Shown here piece by piece: positions 1 through 6,220 of a stretch of DNA of 6,233 nucleotides. A program made the position numbers and the translations under genes. Below the pieces are notes generated by a model. That model was not told where the DNA came from. It was given only the letters and a program-made list of their open reading frames with translations, and searched no databases. This DNA comes from an uncultured Clostridia bacterium (GTDB lineage: Bacteria > Bacillota > Clostridia > Oscillospirales > Oscillospiraceae), in contig CAMWSZ010000192.1 of assembly GCA_947177005.1 (NCBI GenBank), positions 1 to 6,233 of the forward strand, written 5' to 3'. The stretch's first letter is position 1. Each line of letters starts with the position of its first letter.

Positions 1-1
1 T

Positions 2-469
2 ATCATTTATACATTTGAAGGTGACAATGTAAATTATGAGGTTTCCAAGCAAAACCTGAGGAAATACAAAAATGTACATTTACATCACCTTGGCCTATGG
101 GAAAAAGAAGACACACTTGTTTTTCGCAATGAGGGCGGCTCCAATGCCAGACTTGCTGACGTTGGTTGGTGTGAGGGAAACGAGAGCATGCTTCCGGTTA
201 CATCTCTTGACAGCTTTTTTGCTGATAAGCCAGATGTTCCAACATTTATCCAACTCGATATTGAAGGCGCGGAACCCCAGGCACTCCTCGGGGCAAAAAA
301 CATACTGAAAAACGCTAAGCCGAAGTTGGCAATCTGCGTATATCACTATCAAGACCACCTTTATAAAATTCCCAAGATTATCCAATCAATTAACCCAGCA
401 TATAAACGCTATCGCTTCATACAGACTCTGGATAATAATCTGTTTGACACAGTTTTATTTGTGGACTGA
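2..469 (+). CDS. FkbM family SAM-dependent methyltransferase, C-terminal part (5' truncated by window edge)
   Basis: The frame is open from base 2 to the TGA at 467-469, giving the last 155 residues of a protein whose start lies to the left. Visible residues 3-6 (YTFE) match the end of the SAM-binding strand of FkbM enzymes, where the acidic residue contacts the ribose of SAM. Residues 66-70 (VTSLD) and 85-91 (LDIEGAE) are the hallmark FkbM motifs, followed by the usual ALLGA helix and a KPKLAICVYH strand. Family members O-methylate sugars or polyketides; in bacterial surface-polysaccharide loci the substrate is normally a sugar hydroxyl. The enzyme should be cytoplasmic. The 29-base gap to the next gene and common strand place it in the same operon. 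An ATG at 188 lies inside the conserved fold and is not a credible start. The family call is secure; the exact acceptor cannot be read from the sequence. Confidence 0.9.
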   Translation: MIYTFEGDNVNYEVSKQNLRKYKNVHLHHLGLWEKEDTLVFRNEGGSNARLADVGWCEGNESMLPVTSLDSFFADKPDVPTFIQLDIEGAEPQALLGAKNILKNAKPKLAICVYHYQDHLYKIPKIIQSINPAYKRYRFIQTLDNNLFDTVLFVD

Positions 470-484
470 TAAGGAGCTTTTGCG

Positions 485-491
485 AAAGGAG
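485..491 (+). promoter_or_regulatory. Ribosome binding site for the Fe-S aldo/keto reductase
   Basis: AAAGGAG lies seven bases before the ATG at 499 and is a near-perfect Shine-Dalgarno sequence, which fixes this start. A second, similar AAGGAG occurs at 471-476 directly after the upstream stop but has no start codon at useful distance. Confidence 0.8.
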
Positions 492-498
492 AATCTAA

Positions 499-1992
499 AT
501 GTCCCATGCATTTGACAACATTTTTCCTATTGGACTGGGAACTGGGCGATTGCTGTTTACATCGCCGGAAACCTATGTAACGGACTTTGAGAACGCTGTG
601 GAACTTGTGCTGCATGCATTGGATCAGGGCGTCAACTACATCGACGTTGGAAAGGGATACAGTTCCGATCACGCTTTTTCTGTGTTAAAGGATGCGTTTC
701 GGAAAACGAACAGGCCCTTTCATGTCACAGTTAAAGTCAACGCCTACGACAAAACCCGAACCGCGGAGGACTATTATAGGGAATCTTTGTCCATTCTGGA
801 CAGCTTGGGACTTGAACGAGCGTCGCACTTCCTGCTCTGGACGTTGATGGACAGTCAGCAATTTCATCAAGCAATAGAAAAAGATCGTTTATATGACGCC
901 GCTCTCCGTTTAAAACAGGAAGGGTTGATCAAGCATATTGGGACCAGTGTTCATATGAAGCATGAGGATATTATTGAGGTTATTGACAGCGGCTTGTTTG
1001 AATTTGTCCTCATCTCTTATAACTTAATCAATCTTCTGGACATGCGTCGTGTGCTGGACCGGGCTTTTGAGAAGGGTGTAGACATTCTGGTCATGAATCC
1101 CCTCTATGGCGGCTTGATTGCGGAAAACGAGGATGCGTTTGCCTACGCGAAGCTCCAAGAGGATGAGACTATGGTACAGGCCGCGGTCCGGGCGCTGCTT
1201 GCCCATCCAGCAGTGAAGTGCGTTCTGGCAGGAGCCAGCACCAAAGAGCAGTTGGATGCGTATTTGTCCTCCGTTACAGAACCAACATATTATGCGCAAA
1301 ACAAAGCGGAAAGGCTCCAGAAAGTCACGGAAAACACCACAAACGGTACAGCATTTTGTAGTTACTGCCGCTATTGCGTGAATTGCCCGAAGAAGATCCC
1401 AGTGCCCCAGATTATGAACGCCAGAAATATATTTAGATTGAACGGTCGCAACGCAAATCAATCGCTGGAGAAAACCTTTTTCCGATATTTGAATGAGAAA
1501 TTCAATCTTGAATTTGAAAGCAGTGAGAATCCGTGCATTCAATGCGGACAATGTGAGCGGAAATGCACACAAGGTCTGGACATTATCCGGTCGGTAGATG
1601 AGATTTATCAAATGGTAGGCAGAAGCTGTTACGATAAGGCTTCCAGAAAAAAACGTTTTCAGGAGCTGATTTATGAGAAAGGATACCGGAAAGTCGGTTT
1701 TTGGCCTGCCAGCGCCGGAACCATTAAGATCTTGGAGATTTATAAGGAACTGTTGGGAGAGCCTACTTTTGAGATATTTCTTTTTGATTCCAATGCGGAT
1801 TATCACGGAAAGGAAAAATTTGGCTATACGGTCTTTTCCAAAAAGGATGCAATCCGTTTGGACATTGACTGCATTTTGATTACATCGTTTCTCCACAGCG
1901 GCGCGATTTATGAACGCATTCAGGACTTGACGGCACAGGGAATTGACATAAAGACACTTTACCGCAAAGACGATGTGGACTGGTGGTGGTAG
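499..1992 (+). CDS. Aldo/keto reductase with 2x[4Fe-4S] ferredoxin segment and C-terminal Rossmann-like domain
   Basis: This 497-residue protein has three parts. Residues 8-265 form an aldo/keto reductase barrel: GLGTGRL near the start, NYIDVGKGY with catalytic-type D49 and Y54, K79, KHIGTSVH at 145-152 and NPLYGGLIAEN at 200-210. Residues 287-296 (C287, C290, C293, C296) and 346-356 (C346, C349, C352, C356) give two cysteine quartets expected to hold two [4Fe-4S] clusters, as in the predicted Fe-S oxidoreductases grouped as COG1453. Residues 395-490 resemble a Rossmann-like domain, with strand VGFW, acidic FDSN and a DCILITS strand. The position of the usual catalytic His (LLH) is occupied by W114 in FLLW, so the chemistry may differ from simple carbonyl reduction. 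It is probably cytoplasmic and NAD(P)H- or ferredoxin-linked. The ATG at 499 is chosen because of the strong Shine-Dalgarno sequence. The next gene starts one base after its stop. Substrate unknown; a sugar or nucleotide sugar is inferred from context. Confidence 0.88.
   Translation: MSHAFDNIFPIGLGTGRLLFTSPETYVTDFENAVELVLHALDQGVNYIDVGKGYSSDHAFSVLKDAFRKTNRPFHVTVKVNAYDKTRTAEDYYRESLSILDSLGLERASHFLLWTLMDSQQFHQAIEKDRLYDAALRLKQEGLIKHIGTSVHMKHEDIIEVIDSGLFEFVLISYNLINLLDMRRVLDRAFEKGVDILVMNPLYGGLIAENEDAFAYAKLQEDETMVQAAVRALLAHPAVKCVLAGASTKEQLDAYLSSVTEPTYYAQNKAERLQKVTENTTNGTAFCSYCRYCVNCPKKIPVPQIMNARNIFRLNGRNANQSLEKTFFRYLNEKFNLEFESSENPCIQCGQCERKCTQGLDIIRSVDEIYQMVGRSCYDKASRKKRFQELIYEKGYRKVGFWPASAGTIKILEIYKELLGEPTFEIFLFDSNADYHGKEKFGYTVFSKKDAIRLDIDCILITSFLHSGAIYERIQDLTAQGIDIKTLYRKDDVDWWW
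1982..1990 (+). promoter_or_regulatory. Atypical ribosome binding site for the first GT2 gene, inside the upstream Trp codons
   Basis: No canonical AGGAGG precedes the ATG at 1994. The run GGTGGTGGT, formed by the last three Trp codons plus the first base of the stop, matches GGAGGTGAT at seven of nine positions, with one further G-U wobble possible. Its GGAGG-like core ends seven bases before the ATG. Together with the one-base intergenic gap this suggests translational coupling. Confidence 0.45.
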
Positions 1993-1993
1993 T

Positions 1994-3208
1994 ATGAGCA
2001 AACGTGTAATCTGTTACATCCAAGCTTATGACTGTGCGGAGAGTGTGGAAGCGGCTATGCGCAGCGTATTGGAGCAAACCTACGAAAATTGGATATGCTT
2101 TGTTCTGTCAAACGGAAACAAGAACACCTCGGCGGCCCCAAATTGGACATTTGATATTATCAAGAACTTTGCAGCAAAGGACCGGCGGTTTATTGTCCTG
2201 AATAAGCGGGAAAATAATATATCTATGTATATTCCGATGCTGTATCACCTTGGAAGCCACTTTCCCAACAGCTATATATGTTCCTTGGACGCAGATGACG
2301 AGTATGAAAGGGATTTTTTTGAGCGGGGTGTAGCTTTCGCGGAAGCTTTTGATTTGGACGTTGTCGCCTGCGGAACACAGCTTGTCCTGAAAGAGAATGT
2401 GGAGGCAGAAGACGGCGTTCTTCTGCGTAGGCGGGAAATTGAAGAGAACCGTGTGATCCAAAAAGACTCCTTTGCCCAAGCGTTTCCATTCTATAAACCG
2501 TTCTTCAATGAGATGTGGGGAAAGCTGTACCGTGCAGAGCTGCTGGGAAACGGTCAAGATTACCGTTATGCGGAACGGCATTTTTTCCGCCGCTTTTTAC
2601 CGGATACCCGGTTCACAATTGATATCCTCTCAAAAAGCGAAGCGATTGGCATCCTCTCCGGTACTTCCCATATATTTTATCAGTTTAGCCAAAGAAAAGC
2701 GACTAATGCTACCACTATGATAAATTCAACAGTAATTATGCAGGGGACCAGATCATGGAAACAGTATTCCATCTATGATACTTACGAAATTGTGATGTCC
2801 TTTCTGCGTGCCCATGGAAAAATCAGCGAAGAGCTAAATGACTATATGCACGCAGTGCTGTTTGGATGGTTTGGTGATTTTTATCAGCGCACTCTGTTAT
2901 ATGCGCAGAATGAAGCGTATTTTGTACAGCAGACGGAACACTTAGTATTCCATCCAAGGTTTGACGAAGTTATGCGTTATCCTGGGGGACACAGCTACGA
3001 TAATTTGCGTCACTATGAACAGCGAATCGAATTTTGCAAGCAGCTGCACAGTACTGTTCTCGGGCAAAAAGTGATCCGAAACCGAAAGTTGCTTTTGATC
3101 GATGGAATACGCTGTTCTAATACAACCCGGAGAAGGCTGGAGCGAGTTGCCGCAAAATTGGAGGATACCGTTCAAGCCTTGTTAAAAATGCAAAGGGAAG
3201 AGGGATAA
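1994..3208 (+). CDS. GT2 family glycosyltransferase
   Basis: This 404-residue protein starts MSKRVICYIQAYD, the usual first strand of a GT-A glycosyltransferase, followed by SVLEQTYENW at 24-33. The metal- and nucleotide-sugar-binding acidic motif is D99-A-D-D102 in CSLDADDEY, and NEMWGKLYRAEL at 172-183 is the acceptor-side segment common in family 2 enzymes. Residues after about 240 are mostly helical and unrecognised. No signal peptide or transmembrane segment is seen, so it should act in the cytoplasm, transferring a sugar from a nucleotide-sugar donor. I chose ATG 1994 rather than the in-frame ATG at 1973, because the latter adds seven non-conserved residues inside the upstream gene and lacks a ribosome site. 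The protein is clearly paralogous to the second GT2 two genes later (shared DADDEY, LDVxACG and W-x-K-L blocks). Donor and acceptor cannot be told from sequence. Confidence 0.88.
   Translation: MSKRVICYIQAYDCAESVEAAMRSVLEQTYENWICFVLSNGNKNTSAAPNWTFDIIKNFAAKDRRFIVLNKRENNISMYIPMLYHLGSHFPNSYICSLDADDEYERDFFERGVAFAEAFDLDVVACGTQLVLKENVEAEDGVLLRRREIEENRVIQKDSFAQAFPFYKPFFNEMWGKLYRAELLGNGQDYRYAERHFFRRFLPDTRFTIDILSKSEAIGILSGTSHIFYQFSQRKATNATTMINSTVIMQGTRSWKQYSIYDTYEIVMSFLRAHGKISEELNDYMHAVLFGWFGDFYQRTLLYAQNEAYFVQQTEHLVFHPRFDEVMRYPGGHSYDNLRHYEQRIEFCKQLHSTVLGQKVIRNRKLLLIDGIRCSNTTRRRLERVAAKLEDTVQALLKMQREEG
3199..3205 (+). promoter_or_regulatory. Ribosome binding site for the radical SAM gene
   Basis: AGAGGGA, within a longer purine run from 3192 to 3205, sits about six bases before the ATG at 3211 and lies in the last codons of the preceding GT2 gene. 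This supports coupled translation across the two-base gap. Confidence 0.65.
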
Positions 3209-3210
3209 AT

Positions 3211-4479
3211 ATGCTGCATCAGTATCTTGAAACAGTTGCAGAAAAGCTTAGAGAAGGGGTAAGCGTCTATCTGTGTCCTGCCGCGATGGAAACCGTTATT
3301 CTGGCTAAAGTCTTACAGGCCCAATATGGCGTCACTCCAACGGGCTTTTGTGATAACGATGTTAGGAAACAGCATCATCATTTGAATTCAGTACCCGGCT
3401 TGGAAATCTTTTCGTTTGACGACGTTTTGTCAGATAAGAATGCGGAATTTTTTGTCGTATCGCCACATCACTCTGCCGCAATTATCGGCAATCTAGTATT
3501 TGAGCGGGGCATATCGAAAAAACGCATTATCAATTACGCTCCTATTGAATGCCGGAAAACCTGCGCACTTTTTGCTCAAAATTGGATTGTGGAAGATAGA
3601 CATTTTGTATGCTGCTGTATTGAGGAATATAAGCCGAGATTTGATAACAAAGGGCTGGATCCACAAAAAGGGCTGGAATATCTTGATATAACCCGTAAGG
3701 GGCTGATAGACGGCAGCATTCCTTTACCGGATGGATGCAAAAAATGTTTTCATAATAAGGATAGCTATATTTATAAATCACGTAAGCTCAATTCTTTTGA
3801 CTTTTCGTTTCGTGGCTGGTGCAATTATAAGTGTGAGTATTGTTCTTCTAACCATCCAGATCTCAAAGGATATAATGACCGATTTTCTTTAGAGCAATAC
3901 TTAGTTGAGCTTGAAAAGCGTGATATGGTGGGTGATATCTTTTCTGTACTGTTTGCCGTTGGAGAATCCTGCCTGAATGAGAAACGGTTTTCGCTCTACA
4001 AATACTGTGAACAAAGGCAATATTTTCTAGATGTATTCTCAAATTGTTCCGTATTTGATCAGAGCTTGTTTGATGTGGCTCACAAAAGCCCTGTCGTTAT
4101 ACGAAAATCCTTCGATGCGGGAACACCGGAGACCTATGCAAAAATTAAAGGGGTTAACTGTTTTCCAAAAGTACTGGAAAATGTGCGGCATTATCTACAA
4201 GCCCCCTATTTGGGATTGAATCCCAAATATCTGTTTGTGCCCGGAGTAAACGATAATGAGTTAGATATCAAGAGCTTTGTGCAGATATGCGGCGAACTGA
4301 AGGTTGATTTTGTTACACCTGTTTTTAGCTTTTTGGACGATGACTTCCGTAATTCCGCTCATGCAAAAGAGATGTTCAAGCTGCTGGTGGAAGAATTGGC
4401 AGCAAACAATATTTTTACAGCAAATGTTGATACCTTGTACAGCGAAACCTACCATACACTATATACCAGTTCCTTTTGA
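3211..4479 (+). CDS. Radical SAM enzyme with N-terminal Rossmann-like domain
   Basis: This 422-residue protein contains the radical SAM signature CxxxCxxC at C204, C208 and C211 (context GWCNYKCEYCSS), which binds the [4Fe-4S] cluster that cleaves SAM. Downstream, AVGESC at 249-254 occupies the place of the GGEP motif, RKSFDAGTPETYAKIKG at 298-314 is the typical conserved strand and helix, and KYLFVPGVNDNE at 339-350 is the late-barrel segment. Residues 16-112 look like a separate Rossmann-type domain (strand SVYL, FCDND at 46-50, FFVVSP at 80-85). Extra cysteines lie between the domains: C114, C118, C134-C136, C176 and C179, the last two as a CxxC just before the core; they could bind an auxiliary cluster. 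No C-terminal SPASM cysteine set is present. The gene sits between two related glycosyltransferases and shares an operon with an Fe-S reductase, suggesting radical-based modification of a sugar (epimerisation, oxidation or deoxygenation). The reaction is not known. The ATG at 3211 is fixed by its ribosome site. Confidence 0.88.
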   Translation: MLHQYLETVAEKLREGVSVYLCPAAMETVILAKVLQAQYGVTPTGFCDNDVRKQHHHLNSVPGLEIFSFDDVLSDKNAEFFVVSPHHSAAIIGNLVFERGISKKRIINYAPIECRKTCALFAQNWIVEDRHFVCCCIEEYKPRFDNKGLDPQKGLEYLDITRKGLIDGSIPLPDGCKKCFHNKDSYIYKSRKLNSFDFSFRGWCNYKCEYCSSNHPDLKGYNDRFSLEQYLVELEKRDMVGDIFSVLFAVGESCLNEKRFSLYKYCEQRQYFLDVFSNCSVFDQSLFDVAHKSPVVIRKSFDAGTPETYAKIKGVNCFPKVLENVRHYLQAPYLGLNPKYLFVPGVNDNELDIKSFVQICGELKVDFVTPVFSFLDDDFRNSAHAKEMFKLLVEELAANNIFTANVDTLYSETYHTLYTSSF

Positions 4480-4481
4480 TA

Positions 4482-4487
4482 TTGGAG
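4482..4487 (+). promoter_or_regulatory. Ribosome binding site deciding the start of the second GT2 gene
   Basis: TTGGAG, with GGAG at 4484-4487, lies six bases before the ATG at 4494. This favours ATG 4494 over the in-frame TTG at 4476, which would overlap the upstream stop codon and would place this site inside the coding region. Confidence 0.6.
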
Positions 4488-4493
4488 ACTGAA

Positions 4494-6059
4494 ATGGTAG
4501 TCTTTTATACAATGGCCTATAATGCTGAGGCAACCTTGCCCCGCACGATCCAAAGTGTTCTGACGCAAACGGAAAAGGAGTGGATTTGGTATCTGCTGGA
4601 CAACGCCGCACAGGATAGTACTGGCAAAATTATTCGCCGGTATGCTGAAATGGATTCCAGGATCATACCCCTTAAAAATGAAAAGAATTTGGTATTTACT
4701 GAGGAAACGTCCTTTTTCAATTTGGCGAGAAAGCATGAGGACTCCGATTGGTTTTGCTTTTTGGATGCAGATGATGAATATGCCCCTAATTTTTTGACAG
4801 ATATGCTTGCATTTTCGCGGGCCAACGAATTGGATGTTGCCGCCTGTGGATATGATCTCATAAACAGTCAAACAGGCGCTATACAAGAACAGAGAATCTT
4901 ACCCCGCGATTTAATTTTGACTGACGGCAATGACTTTGGTCATTACTTTCCTGTCTATCATCTGTTTATGCGAACGAACTGGGCAAAACTGTTTTCTATT
5001 AAAACTGCAAAAAAATTCGATTTTAACAGGATCGTAGACCTTTTTTACGGGGTAGATACCCTGTACACACAAGAAATGCTGCGAAATTCCAGGCGTTTTG
5101 GTATTTTGGCAAAGTCTCTTCATCGATATTATATATATCCCAAAAGCCGATCCTATCAGTGGCATCCAGAGCGGCTGAATGCAGATCAGACGTTATACCA
5201 GATGGCATGCTCCTATCTAATTGATAAATGTGGGGAAGTTAGTTCTCAAAACCGAAATTTTCTACAGCGTGTTTACTCTGATGCAGTGACGGAAACGGTC
5301 AGAGTCCTTGGAAACTCTTCCCTTTCTCCGAACGATAAGCTGTGGGAATATCAAAAGATTGCGACAAATCCTATCACCTTATCAACCTACCGGCAATGTA
5401 CCAATGAAAATGCGTCTAGGAGCAGGACGGAACTGATTATTAAAATGCTGGAGGCTGGTGCGGCGCTGGGTAAGGAAAGCGATACTGCCCTGCGTACAGC
5501 GGTGCAGTCGCTCTTGCCCCATTGTGGACAGGCTGTCTCCGCCGCCAACGCTCAGATGTTTCTGGAGAACACCAAGCTCTTGCAGAGCTTGCTCCAGGAT
5601 GACTCTGACGCTCTTCTAAATGGTCTTTTAGAGCGGATAAGAAACAACGATGTCACACAGAAATACGATGTTCATAAAGCGATTTGCTCCCTTGCGGCGG
5701 ATAATCCTCTTTTGTGCGAAATTAATGACGACGCGATGTTTCTGCGAAAATATACCAAGCTTTATTGGATGATATGGCAAGGTGATATTCTTCCTGCTCT
5801 GGAGGAAATGACCGGGCTGCTACTAGAAAACCGAGTGGACGGTGGGATAGAACCTTTTTTAAACTTGTATATTTCTATAAGTGCAATGCTTGAACAAGTT
5901 TCGGCTTTTATTTTTGGAAAAATGCAATTGGCGCAACTCTATTTTCGTCAGAGCCGAATACCCGAATGCTGTAATATTGTGTATGATTTGAAAGAAATGA
6001 GTGTGGAAAGTCTAGAATTGGATGCATTATGCCGAAAATTACAGAATAGCGGAAGATGA
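4494..6059 (+). CDS. GT2 family glycosyltransferase with long helical C-terminal extension
   Basis: The protein has 521 residues from ATG 4494 and opens MVVFYTMAYNAEATLPRTIQ, a standard GT-A first strand and helix, then SVLTQTEKEWIWYLLDN at 21-37. The acidic metal-binding motif is D91-A-D-D94 in FLDADDEY, and LDVAACG at 113-119 and NWAKLF at 162-167 align with the first GT2 of this operon. Residues 185-220 (GVDTLYTQEML to the Tyr-rich stretch) also match that paralogue. From about 230 to 521 the sequence is helix-rich and without recognisable catalytic motifs; segments around 420-515 look like paired amphipathic helices, possibly TPR-like, but I could not confirm a repeat unit. No signal peptide or membrane segment is seen; it should act in the cytoplasm on a nucleotide-sugar donor. 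It is the last gene of the block, separated from the radical SAM gene by 14 bases. Donor, acceptor and the role of the extension are unknown. Confidence 0.87.
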   Translation: MVVFYTMAYNAEATLPRTIQSVLTQTEKEWIWYLLDNAAQDSTGKIIRRYAEMDSRIIPLKNEKNLVFTEETSFFNLARKHEDSDWFCFLDADDEYAPNFLTDMLAFSRANELDVAACGYDLINSQTGAIQEQRILPRDLILTDGNDFGHYFPVYHLFMRTNWAKLFSIKTAKKFDFNRIVDLFYGVDTLYTQEMLRNSRRFGILAKSLHRYYIYPKSRSYQWHPERLNADQTLYQMACSYLIDKCGEVSSQNRNFLQRVYSDAVTETVRVLGNSSLSPNDKLWEYQKIATNPITLSTYRQCTNENASRSRTELIIKMLEAGAALGKESDTALRTAVQSLLPHCGQAVSAANAQMFLENTKLLQSLLQDDSDALLNGLLERIRNNDVTQKYDVHKAICSLAADNPLLCEINDDAMFLRKYTKLYWMIWQGDILPALEEMTGLLLENRVDGGIEPFLNLYISISAMLEQVSAFIFGKMQLAQLYFRQSRIPECCNIVYDLKEMSVESLELDALCRKLQNSGR

Positions 6060-6096
6060 GATAAAAACTAGAGTTTGTGCGGCTTTATTTTTTAAC

Positions 6097-6129
6097 CGAA
6101 CACCCACCGGCTAAAAGCTGGTGGGTTCG
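6097..6129 (+). repeat. Bulged hairpin (imperfect palindrome)
   Basis: CGAA (6097-6100) pairs with TTCG (6126-6129); after a two-base CA bulge at 6101-6102, CCCACC (6103-6108) pairs with GGTGGG (6120-6125), then G6109-T6119 wobble and GC with GC close a TAAAA loop at 6112-6116. This gives thirteen pairs. The bases after the 3' arm are not T-rich, and the minus-strand side is not either, so it is not a normal intrinsic terminator. A bulged terminal hairpin is the form recognised by IS200/IS605 transposases, which is why it is linked to the mobile-element call. Confidence 0.7.
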
Positions 6130-6133
6130 TAAG

Positions 6134-6157
6134 CAGCTGAAAGTTACGTTCAGGCTG
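6134..6157 (+). repeat. Second stem-loop
   Basis: CAGC TGAA (6134-6141) pairs with TTCA (6149-6152) and GCTG (6154-6157), with G6153 bulged and a seven-base loop at 6142-6148. A competing short stem, GAAG 6157-6160 with CTTC 6165-6168, overlaps it. This suggests a structured, non-coding segment between the large hairpin and the promoter. Confidence 0.5.
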
Positions 6158-6191
6158 AAGCCAGCTTCTCGAGTCAAACTAAGAAACTGTA

Positions 6192-6220
6192 TTCACAAAG
6201 GGATAAGAGCGTGTTAAAAT
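6192..6220 (+). promoter_or_regulatory. Sigma-A-type promoter reading out of the right edge
   Basis: TTCACA at 6192-6197 (five of six to the -35 consensus) and TAAAAT at 6215-6220 (five of six to the -10 consensus) are separated by the ideal 17 bases. Transcription would start near 6227. The ATG at 6227-6229 would then be almost leaderless, so GGAAG at the very edge (6229-6233) is more likely the ribosome site of a gene that starts just outside the window. Confidence 0.6.

Noticed and set aside
188..469. Internal ATG as the start of a short 93-residue protein
   Set aside because: The same frame is open to the window edge and the upstream residues match the FkbM fold, so this is an internal Met of a truncated-by-window gene.
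1646..1654. A7 run (AGA AAA AAA CGT) as a programmed frameshift site in the aldo/keto reductase
   Set aside because: The zero frame continues through a complete, sensible C-terminal domain; the alternative frame gives no meaningful product and no stimulatory structure is evident.
1973..1993. Alternative ATG start for the first GT2, adding MWTGGGS
   Set aside because: The added residues are not part of the conserved first strand, and no ribosome site precedes that ATG.
1024..2001. Long open frame on the minus strand (325 codons) opposite the aldo/keto reductase
   Set aside because: It lies wholly antisense to a gene with clear family motifs, its translation shows no recognisable domain, and it has no ribosome site of its own; it is a codon-composition shadow.
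4476..4493. TTG start for the second GT2 overlapping the radical SAM stop
   Set aside because: ATG 4494 has a well-placed GGAG and begins exactly at the conserved GT-A strand; the TTG has neither.
6097..6129. Hairpin as the operon's intrinsic terminator
   Set aside because: Neither strand has a T tract directly after the 3' arm; the T-rich run precedes the hairpin on the plus strand, the wrong side for termination.
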